This document shows positions 59,215-64,000 of a stretch of 64,000 nucleotides of DNA, piece by piece. The stretch lies in the NCBI GenBank assembly GCA_044359525.1, contig JBIKLY010000004.1, positions 1-64,000 on the forward strand, written 5' to 3'. The position numbers and the translations under genes are program-made. The notes under the pieces are model-generated. The model was not told the DNA's origin. It worked only from the letters and a program-made list of their open reading frames with translations, and did no database searches. This stretch comes from CAJBIL01 sp044359525. GTDB lineage: Bacteria > Pseudomonadota > Gammaproteobacteria > Burkholderiales > Rhodocyclaceae. Every line of letters begins with the position of its first letter. The stretch's first letter is position 1.

Positions 59215-60344
59215 GGCTGGAAGCCTGTCTCGAACAAAGCGCGCCGATCCCGCTGGCCGCCGATCTGTGCTGCGACGGCGGCGAGTTGCTGGCGCTGGTC
59301 GGCCCCTCGGGCAGCGGCAAGTCGACCATCCTGCGCTGTCTCGCCGGCTTGCATCGACCCGCCGGCGGCTATGTGCGGTGCGGCGCTGAAACCTGGTTCG
59401 ATGCCGCGGGCGCTATCGACATTTCGCCGCAACAGCGCCGCGTCGGTTTCGTCTTTCAGCATTACGCCTTGTTTCCGCATCTGAGTGCCTTGGCCAATGT
59501 CATGGTGGCACTCGGGCATCTGCCCGCCGGTGCTCGTGAGGCCAAAGCGCGCGAATGGCTGGCGCGCGTCAATCTCGATGGTCTTGATGCGCGCCGCCCC
59601 GGCGAATTGTCCGGTGGCCAGCAACAACGCGTGGCGATTGCCCGCGCGCTGGCCCGTGAGCCGCAGGTGTTGTTGCTTGACGAGCCCTTCTCGGCGGTTG
59701 ATCACGTGACGCGGCGCAAGCTTCTGCGACAGCTGATCCAGTTACGCCGCTCGCTGGCCATTCCGATCATTCTGGTAACGCACGATCTGGAGGAGGCCAG
59801 TTTGCTCGCCGACCGTATGACCGTGCTGCAACACGGTCGTACCTTACAGACGGCGACGCCGGCACAGATGCTCGCACAGCCATGCAGTGCGCTGGTCGCG
59901 CGCCTGACCGACCAGCCCAATCTGTTTGTTGGCAAGGTGCTGCGCCATTTGCCCGAGCTTGATGTCACGGAATTCGAATGGCAGGGCCGCTTGTTGCTGG
60001 CGCCACATACCCCGACCTTTGCGGTCGGCGATGTCGTGTGCTGGGTGGTGCCGGCCGAGGGCGTCGTGCTGGTTCGGGATGAACAGCAGGATCGCGCCAA
60101 CACGGTGCTCGCCCGGGTTGCCGAGAGCCTTGCCTGGCGCGGCCATGCGAGCATCACGGCGCATGTTGGCGGGCGGCGTGAGGCGGCCTTGTCGTTTGCC
60201 ATCGGCGCGTCGGTCGCGGCGCGGCGCGGCATCGTGCCCGGCGCTGAAGTGCCGCTGCAGTTGCAGAAATCGGCGATCCGGCTGTTGCCGCCGGACCCGG
60301 CGACGATTGATCCGCTGCGTTTTTCTGCCGAACTGCCGTCATGA
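59211..60344 (+). CDS. modC: Molybdate ABC transporter ATP-binding protein ModC
   Basis: 377 residues. Walker A GPSGSGKST (31–39), signature LSGGQQQRV (133–141), Walker B VLLLDEPF (153–160), H-loop VTHDLEEA. The C-terminal 140 residues include a TOBE/Mop-type domain (QLQKSAIRLLPPDPATI end) that binds molybdate in regulated transporters. ATGA overlap with modB. No modE is seen in the window. Confidence 0.94.
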   Translation: MRLEACLEQSAPIPLAADLCCDGGELLALVGPSGSGKSTILRCLAGLHRPAGGYVRCGAETWFDAAGAIDISPQQRRVGFVFQHYALFPHLSALANVMVALGHLPAGAREAKAREWLARVNLDGLDARRPGELSGGQQQRVAIARALAREPQVLLLDEPFSAVDHVTRRKLLRQLIQLRRSLAIPIILVTHDLEEASLLADRMTVLQHGRTLQTATPAQMLAQPCSALVARLTDQPNLFVGKVLRHLPELDVTEFEWQGRLLLAPHTPTFAVGDVVCWVVPAEGVVLVRDEQQDRANTVLARVAESLAWRGHASITAHVGGRREAALSFAIGASVAARRGIVPGAEVPLQLQKSAIRLLPPDPATIDPLRFSAELPS

Positions 60345-60472
60345 GTCAGCGCTCCGTGTGTGGTGCGCCAGAAACCGCAATGTCGCATCAGCCCCGGAAA
60401 CGCTGCCCCGAGGTATGATGCACTCTTGTCGCCAGTGCGAAATGTCCGTTACGAAACACCAGATTGATATTG

Positions 60473-60892
60473 ATGAATACTCCAGTCGCCACGCCAAACC
60501 CCGTCCAGAATGCTCGTTCCCTGACCAAGGATTTTCAGGAAAAATTTTCCGTTTTCCGCGATTGTCTGCCGCTGGCGATAGGTATCGACAAGCAGCTTCT
60601 GGCCCGGCTACCCGGGCTTGATAGAAAACTTCTGCGTATCGCCCTCGGGATTCACACCAACTCCCTGCGTTACCTGAAGGCAATGGAGAAAGCCACGGTG
60701 CGCCATGATCTTGACGGCAATGCGGCGGATGAGGTGACCGACGAGCATCGTGCACATGCATCGAAGCTGATTGGCGAGCGTTTCAAGAAAGATGCCGAGC
60801 GGCGCAAGGCGCAGCGCGAGGCTGAACTGCAGGCACGCCAGCGCACCGAGAAACTCGGCCAGCTCATTGAAAAATTCGGGCGAACTAACTGA
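60473..60892 (+). CDS. ProQ/FinO family RNA-binding protein
   Basis: 139 residues from ATG 60473. The FinO/ProQ domain covers about 20–95: FRDCLPLAIGIDKQLLARLPGL, then LRIALGIHTNSLRYLKAM; a Lys/Arg/Glu-rich helical tail follows (ERRKAQREAELQARQR). These proteins bind structured small RNAs and 3' ends of mRNAs. A three-codon longer start is possible. Confidence 0.9.
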   Translation: MNTPVATPNPVQNARSLTKDFQEKFSVFRDCLPLAIGIDKQLLARLPGLDRKLLRIALGIHTNSLRYLKAMEKATVRHDLDGNAADEVTDEHRAHASKLIGERFKKDAERRKAQREAELQARQRTEKLGQLIEKFGRTN

Positions 60893-60929
60893 TTCGCTGA
60901 CTGAAAAAACCTTGACGACAGGCTGAGCT

Positions 60930-61208
60930 ATGAGTCACAAGCACCAGCATTTTTTGCATTCGATTTTTCATGACCCGCTGAGCGGCAACATCCATTGGCG
61001 CGAGGTGGAATCGCTGCTGCACCACCTCGGCGCTACTGTTGAGCCGGCGCACGGCGCACGCTTTCGTATTGTGCTGAACCAGCACGAGTTTTTTCTACAT
61101 CATCCGCATCACAGCAACGTTTGCGCCAAACAGGAAATCAAATACCTGCGGGAGTGTCTCGCCAGCGCCGGCGTAACGCCGTCGGCCTACGACGAAAAAA
61201 ATGGCTGA
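60930..61208 (+). CDS. HicA-like protein without visible HicB
   Basis: 92 residues. HicA double-stranded-RNA-binding-like fold: IHWREVESLLHHLGATVEPAHGARFRIVLNQHEFFLHHPH, where the second His-rich strand carries the catalytic His of HicA RNases; K-x-E-I-KYLRECLASAG follows. No hicB lies on either side. The stop overlaps the exonuclease gene by 8 bases, so it may be a domesticated orphan. Confidence 0.8.
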   Translation: MSHKHQHFLHSIFHDPLSGNIHWREVESLLHHLGATVEPAHGARFRIVLNQHEFFLHHPHHSNVCAKQEIKYLRECLASAGVTPSAYDEKNG

Positions 61209-61842
61209 GTCGCAAGGTCTTGTGTCGAGCCCGGTAACAATGAACCGGGCCTCGCTGCGCAGCGCAGAGCTGCCGGTTTATCAGGGGATTGCGCTTGCCG
61301 ACATCCGTCTGGTTGATTCGTCAGCACTTTGTCGTGAGGCTTTTGACGCGCTGATGACGGCTGATGCCATCGGTTTCGATACCGAATCAAAACCGACTTT
61401 CCTCAAGGGCGAGGTTTCCACCGGGCCGCATCTCATCCAGTTGGCAACCGAAACCCATGCCTATCTGTTCCAGCTGTCCCGTTTTGGCGGCATGGCAGAG
61501 TTGAAGGAGATCCTGGAGTCGCCGCGGGTGCTGAAAGTGGGTTTCGGTCTCGGCAATGACCGCAGTGCGCTGCGCCTCAGATTGGGCATCGAGCCGGCTA
61601 ATCTGCTGGATCTTGGCGAAGTCCTGCGCGGGCCGGGGCATCGCGGTACGGTTGGCGCCAAAGTGGCCGTCGCACATTTTTTTGCGCAGAAACTGCACAA
61701 GTCCAAACAGACCAGTACCAGCAACTGGGCGGCATCACACCTGACCGAGCGGCAACTGCTTTACGCCGCCAACGATGCGCATGTGGCGCTGCGCCTTTAC
61801 CGGGCGTGGGTCGATGCCGGTTCGCAAGGGGTCGCCGGATAG
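61201..61842 (+). CDS. 3'-5' exonuclease, DEDDy type
   Basis: 213 residues. DEDDy residues: D60 and E62 (IGFDTESKP), D120 (GLGNDRSAL), and Y188/D192 (LLYAANDAHVALRLY). The single-domain form resembles RNase D-like/WRN-exo-like nucleases. Acts on RNA or DNA 3' ends; substrate unknown. Starts inside the end of the HicA-like gene. Confidence 0.92.
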   Translation: MAESQGLVSSPVTMNRASLRSAELPVYQGIALADIRLVDSSALCREAFDALMTADAIGFDTESKPTFLKGEVSTGPHLIQLATETHAYLFQLSRFGGMAELKEILESPRVLKVGFGLGNDRSALRLRLGIEPANLLDLGEVLRGPGHRGTVGAKVAVAHFFAQKLHKSKQTSTSNWAASHLTERQLLYAANDAHVALRLYRAWVDAGSQGVAG

Positions 61843-61905
61843 CCCGGATTTTTTGCACAATTCTCTACGTGAAAATCCGGATAAACTTCCAGCGTGTCGC
61901 GGAGT

Positions 61906-61925
61906 ACAATTCAATGACAAATTGT
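61906..61925. promoter_or_regulatory. Palindromic operator candidate before the small HTH gene
   Basis: ACAATT (61906–61911) and AATTGT (61920–61925) with an 8-base spacer, 14 bases before the ATG and next to GGAGAG. A self-binding site of the HTH protein is plausible. Confidence 0.5.
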
Positions 61926-61939
61926 TATGGAGAGTCGCC

Positions 61940-62200
61940 ATGCAGAGCAAACCAAAAGCCACCAAGGCACCCAAGCTTTTCCTGACCACCGGGGTAGAAG
62001 CGCTCGCCCACCGGAAGAAGCTTGCGCTTAATCAGTCCGAGTTCTGGAGTCGTGTCGCGATTGGGCAATCCGGTGGCTCGCGTTATGAGTCCGGTCGCAA
62101 GCTGCCCCGTCCGGTTCAGTTGCTTCTGCATCTTGCCTATGCGTCAGAAGCGCAGGCCGGCACGGTGCTGGGCCATCTGCGGAAGCAGCCTGACGCATAG
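61940..62200 (+). CDS. Small helix-turn-helix protein
   Basis: 86 residues from ATG 61940 with GGAGAG 5–10 bases upstream. Xre-like HTH: RKKLALNQSEFWSRVAIGQS followed by GGSRYESGRKLPRPVQLLLHLA. N-terminus is Lys-rich (MQSKPKATKAPK). Probably an autoregulated DNA-binding protein; no partner gene. Confidence 0.8.
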   Translation: MQSKPKATKAPKLFLTTGVEALAHRKKLALNQSEFWSRVAIGQSGGSRYESGRKLPRPVQLLLHLAYASEAQAGTVLGHLRKQPDA

Positions 62201-62289
62201 CGTACGCAGCGCACGCAGCGCAGCCGGTGGTTTTTTGCTGCGCTTTGCCCCACGTTGTGAATTCCTCGGACGATGCCACGCGTGGCGAC

Positions 62290-63210
62290 ATGAGTGATCA
62301 CCATCAGCATGCGCATGGCCACGGCGATCACCATCACGCCGACGCCGGCCCGCGTCTCGTCTGGGCGCTGCTGCTGACGCTTGGCTTTGCTGCGGTCGAG
62401 ACCCTGGCGGGCTGGTGGTCGGGGTCGCTGGCCTTGCTCAGCGATGCCGGGCACATGGTCACCGACAGTGCTTCGCTGGGGCTGGCCGCCTTTGCCGCAC
62501 GCCTTGCGTTGCGACCACCTTCGCAACGCCACACCTACGGATACGGCCGCGTTGAAACGCTGGCCGCACTGGCCAACGTGCTGTTCATGGTGCTCGTCGT
62601 GGTCGGTATCTCGGTCGCAGCGGTGCGCCGCTTCCTGGAGCCGGCAGCGATCAACGGTGAAGCGGTCACCCTGGTCGCCGCGCTCGGCCTTGGTATCAAT
62701 ATCGGCGTCGCCTGGTTACTCATGCACGGCGAGCAGACGATGAACACGCGTGGTGCGCTGCTGCACGTGCTCGGCGATCTGCTCGGTTCAATCGCCGCAC
62801 TGGTCGCTGGTGCGGTGGTGATGTGGACGGGCTGGACGACGATCGACCCGCTGCTCTCGCTACTGATCTGCGCGCTGATGCTCGGCTCCAGCCTGCGTCT
62901 GCTGCGCGAGGTGCTGCATGCCTTGATGGAGGGCGTGCCGGCGCATCTGTCGACCGAGAAAATCGGACGCGCGCTGGCCGCGGTGCCGGGCGTTGCGTCC
63001 GTACATGATCTGCATATCTGGACACTGTCGTCAAAGCACATCGCGCTGTCGGCGCATGTGCTGGTCGACTCGCTTGATGCGTGGCCGGGCGTTCTCGCCG
63101 CCGCGCGTCATGTGCTGGCTGAACAGGGAATCACACACGTCACCCTGCAGCCCGAGCCGGCGACGCACGCCATGCGCTGGATGCCGCAGAGGGTGGTAAG
63201 CGGGCAGTAA
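62290..63210 (+). CDS. Cation diffusion facilitator, zinc type
   Basis: 306 residues from ATG 62290. A His-rich N-terminus (HHQHAHGHGDHHHADAG) precedes six membrane helices. Metal site HxxxD in helix 2 (DAGHMVTDSAS) and HxxxD in helix 5 (LLHVLGDLLGS) mark the Zn(2+)/H+ antiporter group; the C-terminal cytoplasmic domain contains VHDLHIWTLSSKHIALSAHV. It exports zinc (perhaps cobalt or cadmium). Confidence 0.93.
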   Translation: MSDHHQHAHGHGDHHHADAGPRLVWALLLTLGFAAVETLAGWWSGSLALLSDAGHMVTDSASLGLAAFAARLALRPPSQRHTYGYGRVETLAALANVLFMVLVVVGISVAAVRRFLEPAAINGEAVTLVAALGLGINIGVAWLLMHGEQTMNTRGALLHVLGDLLGSIAALVAGAVVMWTGWTTIDPLLSLLICALMLGSSLRLLREVLHALMEGVPAHLSTEKIGRALAAVPGVASVHDLHIWTLSSKHIALSAHVLVDSLDAWPGVLAAARHVLAEQGITHVTLQPEPATHAMRWMPQRVVSGQ

Positions 63211-63272
63211 CTGACCCCGATGCTTGCCCGCTTCCTGATTTTTACAGCCGCTTTGGCAAGTCCAACAGGCGC

Positions 63273-64000
63273 TTAGCGCCTGGCGTCGATCTCAACGCGG
63301 TTCTTGCCCGCGTGTTTGGCGTGATAACAGGCTTCGTCGGCGCGCCTGATGAAGCTGGAAACGGTATCTCCTGCAGCGAACTGCGCCACACCGATGCTGA
63401 CCGAGCTATGTATTGTTGCGTCGCTGCTGGTGTGGATCGGCTCTCCGGCGAAACGCTGGCGCAATCGTTCGGCGGCGGTGATGGCGTCGTCGATCCGGGT
63501 GTTGGGTAGCAGAATGACAAACTCTTCGCCGCCATAACGGAAGGCGCTATCGCTGGCACGCAGGATGCTGCGAATCACCCCGGCCAGGGTAGTCAGTGCG
63601 AGGTCGCCATCGAGGTGACCGTGCGTGTCGTTGAATTGCTTGAAATTGTCGACGTCCATCAGCAACAGGCAAAGTGGTTCGTCGTGGCGTGCTGCGCGGC
63701 TCGTCTCGGCTTCGATCCGTTCAAAAAAATGGCGCACGTTGTAGAGCCCGGTCAGGCTGTCGGTGATGCTCAGCTGTGCGAAGCGCGCTTCGCTTTCCTT
63801 GAGTGCGGTTTCGGCCAACCGGCGCTCGGTGACATCCTGTAGCGTTTCAATGGCGCCGATGATCTGTCCTTGCATATCGCGAACCGGTGCGGCGGTGAAG
63901 AACAGCCAGCGGCCGCATTCGCCGAATCCCGGGAAAAAATCCTCGGCTTCGTAAGCGCCATCGATCAGTGCGGATGCGCGGAATTTGCCGTGATAAAAGC
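63273..64000 (-). CDS. Diguanylate cyclase with PAS domain (N-terminus off window)
   Basis: The frame is open from the window edge to the stop at 63273; at least 242 residues are present. A PAS/PAC segment (AYEAEDFFPGFGECGRWLFF … IGAIETLQDVTERRL) leads into a GGDEF domain with catalytic motif GGEEF (RYGGEEFVILL) and inhibitory I-site RASD five residues upstream, so an active, product-inhibited cyclic di-GMP synthase is expected. LYNVRHFFERIEAE and MDVDNFKQFNDTHGH are the usual substrate-site regions. Confidence 0.95.
   Translation of the reverse strand, partial: FYHGKFRASALIDGAYEAEDFFPGFGECGRWLFFTAAPVRDMQGQIIGAIETLQDVTERRLAETALKESEARFAQLSITDSLTGLYNVRHFFERIEAETSRAARHDEPLCLLLMDVDNFKQFNDTHGHLDGDLALTTLAGVIRSILRASDSAFRYGGEEFVILLPNTRIDDAITAAERLRQRFAGEPIHTSSDATIHSSVSIGVAQFAAGDTVSSFIRRADEACYHAKHAGKNRVEIDARR

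Overview
The window is bacterial chromosome from a betaproteobacterium. Gene content and order (mlaFEDACB–ibaG–murA, a tRNA-Pro–pilS–pilR–ampD block followed by an Ala/Lys-rich histone-like gene, GTP-dependent pckG, a neisserial/burkholderial-type porin) suggest the Rhodocyclales (Dechloromonas/Azonexus-like). This assignment is inferred from family knowledge, not from a database search.

Positions 1–19090 hold an MSHA-type type IV pilus locus, mostly on the minus strand. Reading in the direction of transcription it is a sigma54 response regulator, the MshM-like ATPase, secretin MshL, TPR protein MshN, ATPase MshE, platform protein MshG, MshI, MshJ, MshK, a very large pilin-like protein with a lectin-like C-terminus, a pseudopilin, a VapBC toxin–antitoxin pair, a membrane adenylate cyclase, and finally a plus-strand histidine kinase divergent from the major-pilin-like gene that leaves the window at base 1. 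A good sigma54 (-24/-12) promoter lies in that divergent gap, which ties the locus's regulator to its pilin.

Positions 19187–26222 are cell-envelope genes: the Mla phospholipid transport system (mlaFEDACB), an ABC-2 exporter, ibaG and murA. Positions 26294–33167 carry rpe, gph and a trp cluster (trpE, trpG, trpD, trpC). The cluster is preceded by a candidate Trp-rich leader peptide. It is broken up by a GxxExxY gene inside an inverted repeat (between trpE and trpG) and a Uma2-type gene (between trpD and trpC). Several REP-like repeats lie here. Positions 33304–36650 are accessory: a second PIN/AbrB pair, a porin, a truncated HTH gene, and a REP-associated tyrosine transposase flanked by copies of its repeat.

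Positions 36750–45463 run proB, a HepT/MNT toxin–antitoxin pair overlapping obgE, rpmA, rplU, ispB, tRNA-Pro(CGG), a small PP0621-like membrane protein, pilS, pilR and ampD. Positions 46081–53889 contain the histone-like gene, a PLP aminotransferase, pckG, maeB and a patatin-like phospholipase; pckG and maeB together set PEP/pyruvate flux. Positions 54012–60344 contain pbpG, an IclR regulator, a truncated aldehyde-dehydrogenase-like gene, a D-2-hydroxyacid dehydrogenase and modABC, whose modA–modB gap holds a second class of long inverted repeat. The right end has a ProQ/FinO protein, a lone HicA-like protein, a DEDDy exonuclease, a small HTH protein with a palindromic operator, a zinc-type CDF transporter and a diguanylate cyclase cut by the window edge.

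The most interesting items are the lectin-bearing pilin-like protein, the sigma54 control of the MSHA-type locus, the candidate trp leader peptide, and the inverted-repeat elements with and without a GxxExxY gene.
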